From CBDBFG01 sp965204765 (lineage in GTDB: Bacteria; Pseudomonadota; Alphaproteobacteria; Caedimonadales; UBA9215), in the NCBI GenBank assembly GCA_965204765.1, contig CBDBFG010000002.1:62001-126000 (forward strand): a DNA stretch of 64,000 nucleotides, read 5' to 3'. The notes beneath the pieces are model-generated. The model saw only the letters and a list, made by a program, of their open reading frames with translations, searched no databases and was not told the origin of the DNA. Below, in pieces: positions 55,603 through 64,000 of this stretch (position 1 is the stretch's first letter; the number at the start of each line of letters is the position of its first letter). The translations under genes and the position numbers were made by a program.

Positions 55603-58557
55603 CTAATGAGCATCATCCCAATTATCACCAACACCGTGATCTACAGTTAATGGAATTTTTAGATATGCAATTGATTGCATAACATGTTTAATTTTGGGTA
55701 TTATTTCATCAATCACTGATTCATGCACCTCAAAGATTAACTCATCATGCACTTGCAATAATAACCTTGCTTTTTCACCAACCAAAAGCTTTGTATCAGC
55801 ATAATAAGGCCCGTAAAAAAAATTTTCGTCATTATACTCTTGTCTAACACTATCGTTTTTTACAGGCATACCAAGCGATACTCCCTCAGGCAATTTAATA
55901 GCACCTGTCTTACTTTTATTATTACTAAATAAATCTAATTGTTTACCTACCGTGACTTGCTCTACGTTTTTTGTTGTTATCTCACCAATATTATATTCCG
56001 CCAACAAACGTGGCATAGCATTCATAGCCTTCTTAATAATATCTGCTGACGATCCTTGCAGCGGAGCATTAATAGCTTGACGTTCTGCAAAAGTTCTTTG
56101 TAAATAACTATTAGCATTTATATCTCGTATATAACATTTTCTTCCCCAAATAGTTTCAACATAACCATTTTTACGCGCAAAATCCTTTTGCTCTTCCATA
56201 TAATCCAGAATTCCTGGGTAATGTTGATTATATTTTAGGATATAATCTGATGCTTCCTGTTTAGAAATACCCAATTGCTTACTCAGACCAAAGGCACTAA
56301 TACCATAAATGATCCCAAAATTTATCGCCTTTGCAGCTCTTCTGGTATTATGATCAATATCATGTATAGATTTGCCAAAAACTTCGGCTGCGGTTCTGGC
56401 ATGAATATCTTCCTTATTTTTAAAACATTGGATTAATGAATCAATTTGCGCCATATGCGCTAACAAGCGTAGCTCTATTTGTGAATAATCCATAGAAACA
56501 AGCTTATAGTTCTTTTCCGCTATAAATGCCTTCCTAATTGCTCTACCATCACTAGTTTTAATTGGAATATTCTGCATATTGGGATCAGAAGAAGATAACC
56601 TACCCGTCAAAGTATTAAGACCATAACTAGTATGAATTCTATTGTGCGAATCAACCTCGTTACTTAAAGATTCAGTATAGGTACTATTTAATTTAGTATA
56701 GTGACGCCATGCTATTAACTGTTCAGCTATACTGTATCCCTGCTCTTTTAAAGATTCTAATACTTCAATACCTGTTGCATAAGTCCCTGATTTGTTTTTC
56801 TTAGGCTTGGGCAGATCTAATTTATCAAATAATACTTCACCTAATTGTTTAGGTGAGGCAATATTAAATTCCTCTCCAGATAACTTATATATTTCGCTCG
56901 TAATTAATTTTAGTTTACTATTAAATTCGTTGTGTAGATGATCCAAGTGCTTAACATCAGTCCTGATACCTTTATGCTCCATCAATGCTAATAATTTGAT
57001 TAGAGGTAAATCAACATTCATATATATAGAGTGTGATTTGTTTTCCACCATCCTTTGCTGTAACACGTAATATATCCTAAGGGTATAATCGGCGTCCTCA
57101 GCTGCATACTGTGTTGCATCACCCAAATCAACTTCATTGAATTGCAACTGTTTATTGCCTGATTTTTTACTTACTTCCTCAAATTTTATCATTTCATGAT
57201 TACAATAACGTAACGCCATTGCATCTAAACTATTACTTAAACGCAAACCATTAATGGTATAAGACATGACCATTGTATCTTCATAAGCATTAATCTCGAT
57301 ACCGTACTTGAGCATCACTCTCATGTCGTACTTGATATTTTGCCCAATAATTTTTGTTGATGAATCTTCTAAGACCACTTTCAATTCGCTCAAGGCATCA
57401 TCAAAGTTAATTTGATCCCCTGTATCATGCGCTAACGGGACATAACATGCCAACCCTGGTTGCAACGCCAACGAAAAACCTACCAATTCGGCGGTACTAG
57501 GATGAAGCGAAGTAGTCTCCGTATCAAAAGCCACTGTGTGTAGGTATTTTGCCCGCTCTAACCAAGATTTTAATTCATCTATTGATTGTATGGTATAATA
57601 ATTTTTTTCTACAGCATTTACTTTCTTAGCGACTATTTCACTTGTTTTACTTTCCAAAGGATTACTATCAGCAATATTTTGTCTATTAATTAAACCTCTT
57701 TTCTCAAAGCGCGAGATTAAATTACTAAATTCTTGCTCTTTCAGGAAATTATACAAAGAATTACTGTCTGGCTGCTCTAACACCAAATCATTCACATTTA
57801 GTGGCAGAGGCACTTCATCACATAAAGTAACTAGTTTTTTAGACACTATCGCATCATTACTGTGATTAATAAGTCTTTCTCTTCTCTTAGGTTGTGTAAT
57901 TTCAGCAATATTATCTAATAAATCTTCCAAACTACCGTATTTTAGTATAAGTTCTGCTGCGGTTTTGACTCCTATTCCTGGCACACCTGGCACATTATCA
58001 GAACTATCTCCTGCTAATGCTTGCACATCAATTACCTGCTCTGGCTGCACACCAAATTTCTTTTCGACTTCTGCAAAATGAATAAGACTATTTTTTATCG
58101 GATCAAGCATTTTAATATTATTGTTGATCAACTGCATTAAGTCCTTGTCTGAACTAACAATAATAACATTATATCCCAGTTCATCAGCTTGTTTAGCATA
58201 GGTTGCAATAATATCATCTGCTTCATACCCTTTCATCTCTACCGCTGGAATATTAAATGCTTTACAAGCTTGACGAATCAAACCAAATTGCGGAATTAAA
58301 TCTTCCGGAGTTTCAGCGCGGTTGGCTTTATAGGCTGGATATATATCATGGCGATAATTTTGCCTAGCGCTATCAAATATTACGGCAATTTTACTAATAT
58401 GATTTTGATCCAGCAATTTTAACATTATATTACAAAAACCTAATACAGCGCCAACGGGAGTACCATCTTCTCGCGTTAATGGAGGCAAAGCGTGATAGGC
58501 TCTAAAAATAAACCCTGATCCATCTATTAGATATATATTTTTCTCTAGATTACTCAT
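55603..58557 (-). CDS. polA: DNA polymerase I
   Basis: 984 aa, all three domains: 5'-3' exonuclease (LIDGSGFIFRAYHALPPL, KGYEADDIIATYAKQ), 3'-5' exonuclease with intact acidic motif (VAFDTETTSLHPS and QNIKYDMRVM) and family A polymerase (motif A SMDYSQIELRLLAHMA, motif B RRAAKAINFGIIYGIS, motif C LLLQVHDELIFEVHE). About 70 extra residues (about 856-931, including KQLDLFSNNKSKTGAIK) are inserted between the helix after motif B and motif C. Roles: Okazaki fragment processing and repair. Confidence 0.96.
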   Translation of the reverse strand: MSNLEKNIYLIDGSGFIFRAYHALPPLTREDGTPVGAVLGFCNIMLKLLDQNHISKIAVIFDSARQNYRHDIYPAYKANRAETPEDLIPQFGLIRQACKAFNIPAVEMKGYEADDIIATYAKQADELGYNVIIVSSDKDLMQLINNNIKMLDPIKNSLIHFAEVEKKFGVQPEQVIDVQALAGDSSDNVPGVPGIGVKTAAELILKYGSLEDLLDNIAEITQPKRRERLINHSNDAIVSKKLVTLCDEVPLPLNVNDLVLEQPDSNSLYNFLKEQEFSNLISRFEKRGLINRQNIADSNPLESKTSEIVAKKVNAVEKNYYTIQSIDELKSWLERAKYLHTVAFDTETTSLHPSTAELVGFSLALQPGLACYVPLAHDTGDQINFDDALSELKVVLEDSSTKIIGQNIKYDMRVMLKYGIEINAYEDTMVMSYTINGLRLSNSLDAMALRYCNHEMIKFEEVSKKSGNKQLQFNEVDLGDATQYAAEDADYTLRIYYVLQQRMVENKSHSIYMNVDLPLIKLLALMEHKGIRTDVKHLDHLHNEFNSKLKLITSEIYKLSGEEFNIASPKQLGEVLFDKLDLPKPKKNKSGTYATGIEVLESLKEQGYSIAEQLIAWRHYTKLNSTYTESLSNEVDSHNRIHTSYGLNTLTGRLSSSDPNMQNIPIKTSDGRAIRKAFIAEKNYKLVSMDYSQIELRLLAHMAQIDSLIQCFKNKEDIHARTAAEVFGKSIHDIDHNTRRAAKAINFGIIYGISAFGLSKQLGISKQEASDYILKYNQHYPGILDYMEEQKDFARKNGYVETIWGRKCYIRDINANSYLQRTFAERQAINAPLQGSSADIIKKAMNAMPRLLAEYNIGEITTKNVEQVTVGKQLDLFSNNKSKTGAIKLPEGVSLGMPVKNDSVRQEYNDENFFYGPYYADTKLLVGEKARLLLQVHDELIFEVHESVIDEIIPKIKHVMQSIAYLKIPLTVDHGVGDNWDDAH

Positions 58558-58620
58558 AATATTGATTTCACAAACTTTTTTATTAATGTAGTATGTTACT
58601 GGCAGTATATAAATAGAAAA

Positions 58621-59175
58621 ATGTTTGAAAGTGATAAATCAGTACCGTTATGCATTGACCTTGATGGCACTTTGGTCAAAGAAGATACATCTATCCTACT
58701 CCTGCGCAAATTTATTAAACAAAACCCATTTAATATCTTTAAAGTATTATTTTGGTTTGTTAGTAGCTTTAATAATGCACATGTAAAGGCAAAACTAGCC
58801 AATAACTGTACTCTAGACATTACAAAACTTACTTTTTCTTCATTGATAAAAAATTTAATTAATCAAGCTGCACAACAGGAACGTAAAATTTATCTTGTAA
58901 CTGGCTCTAATCAAATCATTGCAAAACAAATTACCAAGGAAATAAAAGAATTTACTAGCTATTTTGCTAGTGACGACAAAATAAACCTTGTTGGTAATAC
59001 AAAAGCAAGCAATTTAAATATAAAAATAGGCAAAAATGAATATATTTATGCCGGCAATAGCAAGCAAGACATACCTGTTTGGGACAATTCTTTTGGAGTA
59101 ATAGTGTCACCATTTGCCTCAAAAAAAATTGTACAATTCGCACGAAAAAAGTATAAAAACATCATTATTCTATAG
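58621..59175 (+). CDS. HAD-superfamily phosphatase
   Basis: 184 aa. Motif I LCIDLDGTLVKEDTS with nucleophile Asp, motif II LVTGSNQ, and a motif III/IV region YIYAGNSKQDIPVWDN. This resembles the HAD domain fused or linked to UbiA-type prenyltransferases (membrane-lipid dephosphorylation), but it is not fused here. The substrate is not known. It is divergent from polA with 63 bp between starts. Confidence 0.75.
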   Translation: MFESDKSVPLCIDLDGTLVKEDTSILLLRKFIKQNPFNIFKVLFWFVSSFNNAHVKAKLANNCTLDITKLTFSSLIKNLINQAAQQERKIYLVTGSNQIIAKQITKEIKEFTSYFASDDKINLVGNTKASNLNIKIGKNEYIYAGNSKQDIPVWDNSFGVIVSPFASKKIVQFARKKYKNIIIL

Positions 59176-59374
59176 CGTAGCTTAAAATATTTTGTCCATT
59201 TTAAAATTGACATCATGACTAAACGAGTTAATCACATACACAGACAAATATTAAGATCTAAGACCGGTATTGAAAAACAAAATTGCTTATAAAACACATG
59301 GCCATCAAAAAATACACAACAGACAAGGACTGCATAATCAATGCAAAAACATACCGCTATTTTTACCTAAGTAA

Positions 59375-60556
59375 TTAAAGCTTTTCTAACAAAGCAAAAT
59401 CATCATCACCTAGGCTATCAATAATATCGCTATCTTCTATAAATTGCATTATGTCCCCTTCTTTAAATTTTGCATCGGACAATTTTTTAAAGAACTTACC
59501 TCTGAACTTCTTATCTTTATCTAGCTTGCCTATTAATGAATTCTTTGGAGAAGTTTTTTGAATAAAACTTTCTATCTCCATTAAGCCTTCTATTTTATTG
59601 TCTAAAACCTTCTTAAATCCTTTTAGGCCATTTTCTGCATCTGCTAAAGATTTACGCTTATCCTTAATATCATTCAACTTGCTGTTTACTTCTTTATCAC
59701 CAGCATCCAAATCCTTCAGTAAACCTTTAACTTTCTTTATAAATTTGAACTTTTTTAATAGCGACTTACTACGCTTAATATCGTATTGCGTTTGTTGCAA
59801 AAATTTCTCTACCCCGCGTAACAGCACTCTACCTTCTGCAACCAAGTCATACCCTTCATTCATCAATGTTGATAGTTTGTCTGCATTCTGCCTTACTACT
59901 AACATTAATCCACTTTCGCTGTTGGACAAATCTCTCATAAATTTATTAGATATATTGTTTTGCTCTTTTTCTAATTTCTTTTGAAATTTTTTCATCTTTT
60001 CTTCGTACGCCTTACCTCTGCTTTCCCAATAATTACTGCTCTCTTCTATTTTCTTTAAGCGATCTATCGAACCTAATCGACCAGCTAACTTAGTTTGATT
60101 ATAATTAGTCTTTGGTCCTGTATATCTCTCTCGGTAGCTGTTATTTATCAGCCAATTATTTAGATCGTTATTGCTAACACAATGAATCTTGGCGTTACAT
60201 TTATCACCGCGTTTACCATGTATTTGTACAACCGTAACTTTCCTATCACAGCTTTTACGCTTTAACCTTATGTGACAGTATTTTTTGTGTTTTATCTTAC
60301 CTTTTTTGGCCTTTGTTACTTTATCAATATTGATTTTAATTTTACCCCATCTCTTTTTATAACCCCATACTTCTGCAGGTTTATGACGACCATCAAAACT
60401 ATTAGTACTTGACCACACATGTTCTGGCATTTTTTCATCAAAAGCTTTTGAGGGCACCACCACAATATTAGTTTTCTTACTGCCCGTAAATTCGGCACAA
60501 GCAGCATTAACCATCACTAGCAATGATAGTGTTTTGACAATATTGATTTTGAACAT
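59375..60556 (-). CDS. Secreted coiled-coil protein of the EVWG(Y/F)KK family
   Basis: 393 aa from ATG 60556; an in-frame GTG at 60568 is possible. Signal peptide MFKINIVKTLSLLVMVNAACA. Residues about 45-135 form the domain shared with the protein at 54589 (AEVWGYKKRWGKIKIN, RKSCDRKVTVVQIHG, AKIHCVSNN). Residues about 155-380 are long Lys/Glu-rich coiled coils (KKMFQKKLEKEQNNIS-like stretches, DKRKSLADAENGLKGF). The C-terminus is acidic (DSLGDDDFALLEKL). A CtrA-type site lies 47 bp upstream. Structural or effector role is unknown. Confidence 0.8.
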   Translation of the reverse strand: MFKINIVKTLSLLVMVNAACAEFTGSKKTNIVVVPSKAFDEKMPEHVWSSTNSFDGRHKPAEVWGYKKRWGKIKINIDKVTKAKKGKIKHKKYCHIRLKRKSCDRKVTVVQIHGKRGDKCNAKIHCVSNNDLNNWLINNSYRERYTGPKTNYNQTKLAGRLGSIDRLKKIEESSNYWESRGKAYEEKMKKFQKKLEKEQNNISNKFMRDLSNSESGLMLVVRQNADKLSTLMNEGYDLVAEGRVLLRGVEKFLQQTQYDIKRSKSLLKKFKFIKKVKGLLKDLDAGDKEVNSKLNDIKDKRKSLADAENGLKGFKKVLDNKIEGLMEIESFIQKTSPKNSLIGKLDKDKKFRGKFFKKLSDAKFKEGDIMQFIEDSDIIDSLGDDDFALLEKL

Positions 60557-60603
60557 AGCTTTTATCACAATCTGTTATATTGGTTTATTATCAAATATAA
60601 AAA

Positions 60604-60618
60604 TTAATAATATATTAA
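60604..60618. promoter_or_regulatory. CtrA-type binding site
   Basis: TTAA-TAATATA-TTAA lies 47 bp upstream of ATG 60556. With the alternative GTG start the distance would be 35 bp; agreement with the other genes favours the ATG. Confidence 0.6.
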
Positions 60619-60726
60619 GATAAATTATTCTAAAAAACCACCTATTACATTAATATCGCTAGGTATACATTACTTTTATTACTTATAATTTTTACCTGGA
60701 ATACTACCCACATCAAAAAGGTAAAC

Positions 60727-60803
60727 GGCAAAAGGCAAAAGGCAAAAGGCAAAAGGCAAAAGGCAAAAGGCAAAAGGCAAAAGGCAAAAGGCAAAAGGCA
60801 AAA
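60727..60803. repeat. Heptanucleotide tandem repeat (GGCAAAA, 11 copies)
   Basis: Eleven perfect copies of GGCAAAA lie 80 bp upstream of the nusB start, in its likely promoter region. The purity indicates recent expansion and a high rate of slipped-strand change. It is not a CRISPR array, because there are no spacers. Confidence 0.95.
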
Positions 60804-60882
60804 ATATTATGCGCCACATATTTACCTATTGCATTATTGATATTTTTTATATACTTTCGCCTATTATAAACATTTCACAGCC

Positions 60883-61350
60883 ATGAGTACCGAAAATACT
60901 ACTGCTACCACTAAACGAGGCACACGTTTTCAACGTCACCGTGTTGCTAGAATAATGGCTATTCAAGCTATTTACGAAGCCAATCATAGCAAACAAGATT
61001 ACCAAATCATAACAGACAGGTTTTTAACCTATAACTTTTATAACCATACCCACCCTGTTGTACCAGAAAAAGAATTATTTATTCATGTTCTAAACGCTCT
61101 TGAAGCAAATAAAGCAAGCATAGAACTGGTAATAACAAACTCTACCGTGCAAGGATGGCAATTAAAAGATATTGATCCAATAGTTATCTCTATTCTACAA
61201 GCTGCACTAGCAGAGTTAAAACAACATTATAACCAAACTGCAGTTTCTATTATTATTAGTGAATATATCGAAATATGTAAGGGCTTCTGCGAAACTAAGG
61301 AAGCAAATTACGTACATAAAGTACTAGATAATTATATTGCAAGCCTATAA
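60883..61350 (+). CDS. nusB: Transcription antitermination factor NusB
   Basis: 155 aa, all-helical. HRVARIMAIQAIYEANHS and the C-terminal ISEYIEICKGFCETKEANYV and VHKVLDNY fit the NusB fold that binds boxA RNA with NusE in rRNA antitermination. The N-terminal 15 residues (Thr/Arg-rich) are an extension. A heptanucleotide repeat lies just upstream, so expression might vary with repeat number. proS follows 109 bp downstream. Confidence 0.92.
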   Translation: MSTENTTATTKRGTRFQRHRVARIMAIQAIYEANHSKQDYQIITDRFLTYNFYNHTHPVVPEKELFIHVLNALEANKASIELVITNSTVQGWQLKDIDPIVISILQAALAELKQHYNQTAVSIIISEYIEICKGFCETKEANYVHKVLDNYIASL

Positions 61351-61459
61351 TTACACCTATTATACTTTTTTATCTTTAAAACTAGCATACAGTTAGAAAA
61401 ATACAGTAGAAAATAAAGCAAAAATGCTATAGTTTTACTACAACATTTATGGACATAAC

Positions 61460-62770
61460 ATGCGCAGAACATCCTGTTTTCTACCGACATTAAAAGAGAA
61501 TCCTAAAGAAGCACAAATATCTTCTCATCGTTTAATGTTACGTGCCGGCATGATTAATCAATCCAGCGCAGGAATATATTCATGGTTACCAATTGGCAAT
61601 TTAGTGTTACAAAACATCGCCAATATTGTTAGACAAGAACTAAATAACATAGGCGCACAAGAAATCATTATTCCAACCATACAGTCTTCTGATCTATGGC
61701 TTGAAAGTAATCGATATGAATCTTATGGCAAAGAAATGCTGACTATACAAGATCGTCATAATCGTGATCTACTATACACTCCTACTGCCGAAGAAGCTGT
61801 TAATAATCTAGCCCGTCAATATATGAAAAGTTATAAAGATTTACCGTGTATAATGTATCAAATTAACTGGAAATTTCGTGATGAAATCAGGCCAAGATTT
61901 GGAATAATGCGTGGCCGCGAGTTTTTAATGAAAGACGCATATTCTTTAGACATAGATGAACCTAATGCTCGTCAAACCTATTACAAGATGTTGCACACAT
62001 ATGTTAAAATCTTTCATCGCATGGGGCTAACAGCAATACCTCTGCGCGCGGAAACTGGACCAATTGGCGGTGATTTGAGCCATGAATTTCATATTTTATC
62101 AAAAACTGGTGAAAGTGGCTTATATTATGATAGTAAATTAGAAGAAATTATAGAAAATCCAAACAAGCAGCTGGATATTGATAAGTTATTAAGTTTGTAT
62201 GCCTCAACAGAGGACTTACATGATGAAAATAATCCCCTAGCACAATCCTGTCAGGTACTAAAACAAGCCAGAGGTATAGAAATTGGACATATATTCTATT
62301 ATGGCACCAAATACTCTGATGCATTAAATATTTCTCTTGCAGGAAAAAATAACGATAAAGTCATTCCTCATGGCGGCTGTTATGGCATAGGAGTATCACG
62401 CCTGGTAGGCGCAATAATAGAAGCCAACCACGACGAAAATGGCATTATATGGCCACATAACATTAGTCCTTTTAAGATTGGAATGATTAATATTAAACAA
62501 CAAGACGAAGAAAGTACAAAAATTTGTGAAGAGCTATATAGTAAACTGACCAACAATGATATTAGTGTACTGTATGATGATCGACATGAAAGATCAGGCG
62601 TCAAATTTGCAGAAATGGATTTAATTGGCGTACCATGGCAAATAAAAGTAGGACCAAAAGGAGTTAGTGATAACACCGTAGAACTTAAAAATCGCCGTAC
62701 AAATGAGACCCAAACCCTAAGTATAGGAAAAGTGATGGATACAATAAATAAAATATTCCAATACAAATAA
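61460..62770 (+). CDS. proS: Prolyl-tRNA synthetase (short alphaproteobacterial type)
   Basis: 436-aa class II synthetase without the editing insertion. Motif 1 region RLMLRAGMINQSSAGIYSW, motif 2 QINWKFRDEIRPRFGIMRGR, proline-pocket TAEEAVNNLARQY, motif 3 GIGVSRLVGAIIE and the C-terminal anticodon domain (YDDRHERSGVKFAEMDLIG). The missing editing domain is normal for this clade. lolC begins 11 bp downstream. Confidence 0.96.
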   Translation: MRRTSCFLPTLKENPKEAQISSHRLMLRAGMINQSSAGIYSWLPIGNLVLQNIANIVRQELNNIGAQEIIIPTIQSSDLWLESNRYESYGKEMLTIQDRHNRDLLYTPTAEEAVNNLARQYMKSYKDLPCIMYQINWKFRDEIRPRFGIMRGREFLMKDAYSLDIDEPNARQTYYKMLHTYVKIFHRMGLTAIPLRAETGPIGGDLSHEFHILSKTGESGLYYDSKLEEIIENPNKQLDIDKLLSLYASTEDLHDENNPLAQSCQVLKQARGIEIGHIFYYGTKYSDALNISLAGKNNDKVIPHGGCYGIGVSRLVGAIIEANHDENGIIWPHNISPFKIGMINIKQQDEESTKICEELYSKLTNNDISVLYDDRHERSGVKFAEMDLIGVPWQIKVGPKGVSDNTVELKNRRTNETQTLSIGKVMDTINKIFQYK

Positions 62771-62781
62771 ATAGCAAATAT

Positions 62782-64000
62782 ATGTTTTTCTCACGATTTG
62801 AACGAACTATAGCACTACGTTATCTTAGCCCCGCCAAAAAAGAAGGGGCTATTTCCCTTATTGCCTTCTTTTCTTTTATAGGTATTAGCCTGGGAGTGGC
62901 TGCACTAATAATCGTCATGTCCGTCATGAATGGCTTTCGACAAGAGTTATTAAATAGCATACTAGGCTTTAAAGGTCATATATGCTTTTATTCTAAAACA
63001 GGCAGCGGTATCGACAAGCACAATGACATTACCGCTGCACTAAACAAGATAAATCTTGTAAAATCCAGCACACCTTTAATTGAAGAACAATCTATAATTG
63101 CAATTAATTCAAGATATACCGGCGCACTGATTAATGGCATAAGCAAAGAAAGTTTGCAAAACAAGTCTATCATTGCCAATAATATAATCCAAGGCAGTAT
63201 CCATAATTTTCAAGGTGCTAAAGCAATTATTGGATATAAAATGGCTATAAACAACGGATTAAAAATTGGGGACACCATCTCTATAATATCACCTAATGGA
63301 ATTAATAGTGCATTTGGTACTGTGCCTAAAATACGCCCTCTGGTAATAGCGGCTATTTTTAAAGTCGGTATGAATGATTATGATAAGGGAGTAGCGTTTA
63401 TTCCATTGGATCAAGCACAAAGTTTTTTTAACTACAAAAAGACAGTAAACAGCATAGAAATATTTTCTCATAATCCAGAGCAAATTTATAAATTAAAAAA
63501 AATATTATTGCAAAAATTTCACCAATTCAGAATTATTGATTGGCAACAGGCCAACAGCGTATTTTTTAACTCACTAAAGATAGAAAAGAATGTAATGTTT
63601 ATAATTTTAACCTTAATTATATTAGTTGCAGCTTTGAATATAATTTCTTCCCTGGTCATGCTGGTCAAAGATAAAGCAAAAAATATCGCTATTTTGCGCA
63701 CTATGGGTGCTAATAGAAATTCTATTATTAAAATATTTTTTCTTACTGGCTTTATCATTGGTACCACTGGAATAATTGTTGGGTTACTGTTTGGTCTGTT
63801 GTTTGTTTATAACATCGAAACAATAAGGCAATACCTAGAATCATTTTCCGGTGCCACATTATTTAGTGATGAAATATATTTCTTATCTCAATTACCGGCA
63901 AAAGTAGATACAATGGAAGTAACAGCAATCATTACAATTTCCATATTGCTAGTGTTTATCTCATCAATAATTCCGGCTTGGCGTGCAGCTAAACTTAATC
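62782..64000 (+). CDS. lolC: Lipoprotein-releasing ABC transporter permease, 3'-truncated by the window
   Basis: At least 406 codons from ATG 62782, running off the right edge. LolC/LolE family: MFFSRFERTIALRYLSPAKK, first transmembrane helix ISLIAFFSFIGISLGVAALI followed by VMSVMNGFRQELL, a large periplasmic domain (about 50-260), then helices FIILTLIILVAALNIISSL with the conserved RTMGANRNSIIKIFF coupling segment. It releases mature lipoproteins from the inner membrane for transport to the outer membrane, together with LolD, expected just outside the window. Confidence 0.93.
   Translation, partial: MFFSRFERTIALRYLSPAKKEGAISLIAFFSFIGISLGVAALIIVMSVMNGFRQELLNSILGFKGHICFYSKTGSGIDKHNDITAALNKINLVKSSTPLIEEQSIIAINSRYTGALINGISKESLQNKSIIANNIIQGSIHNFQGAKAIIGYKMAINNGLKIGDTISIISPNGINSAFGTVPKIRPLVIAAIFKVGMNDYDKGVAFIPLDQAQSFFNYKKTVNSIEIFSHNPEQIYKLKKILLQKFHQFRIIDWQQANSVFFNSLKIEKNVMFIILTLIILVAALNIISSLVMLVKDKAKNIAILRTMGANRNSIIKIFFLTGFIIGTTGIIVGLLFGLLFVYNIETIRQYLESFSGATLFSDEIYFLSQLPAKVDTMEVTAIITISILLVFISSIIPAWRAAKLN

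Noticed and set aside
60727..60803. Possible CRISPR array
   Set aside because: The units are contiguous 7-mers without spacers; no cas gene is in the window.

Overview
This window looks like the chromosome of an AT-rich, host-associated alphaproteobacterium of the Rickettsiales/Holosporales type. The alphaproteobacterial markers are CtrA, the priA/fsa/xerC group, RNase J next to a DUF1467 protein, LpxI with LpxB, a short ProS followed by LolC, and dacA-tmk-holB-metG. Host association is suggested by many Sec-exported proteins with repeat or eukaryote-like folds: a 999-aa LRR protein, a Sel1 protein, a protein with 23-residue repeats and an ankyrin-like end, a trypsin-like protease, and several Lys-rich secreted proteins. 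No genus can be named from the sequence alone.

Layout. 1-4198: IS982 transposase fragment, priA, fsa, xerC. 4506-13647: accessory block of exported proteins (Lon-like AAA+ ATPase, small secreted protein, LRR protein, frameshifted trypsin-like protease) with ogt inside it. 13829-25874: housekeeping genes (typA, kdsB, tRNA-Val, SDR, RNase J, DUF1467, glutaredoxin, nth, lpxB, lpxI, rnpB) plus an orphan TPR-secretin lipoprotein and a 38-aa exported peptide. 25938-27525: small secreted proteins. 28009-35482: ftsB, tpiA, metG, holB, tmk, dacA, SCO1, a DsbA-like protein. 35967-43669: repeat protein, cspA, ctrA, a complete tricorn-type protease, Sel1 protein. 44018-53587: compact phage/GTA-like structural and lysis cluster that lacks terminase, tail tube and tape measure, has a frameshifted prohead protease, and has an intrinsic terminator in the leader of the portal gene. 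53881-64000: O-methyltransferase, polA, HAD protein, two members of a secreted paralogous family, nusB, proS and lolC (cut by the window end).

Main new signal. Seven intergenic copies of the CtrA-type site TTAA-N7-TTAA are present. One is upstream of ctrA. The other six lie 37-47 bp upstream of the start codons of six exported proteins (13647-, 15776+, 25997+, 43669-, 54589+, 60556-). This suggests that the cell-cycle regulator CtrA drives a dispersed set of secreted, possibly host-directed proteins, including a 38-aa peptide gene and a paralogous family with an EVWG(Y/F)KK motif. The second candidate system is an operon at 4506-8097, followed by the LRR gene. It encodes an apparently exported AAA+ ATPase derived from Lon but without the protease domain.
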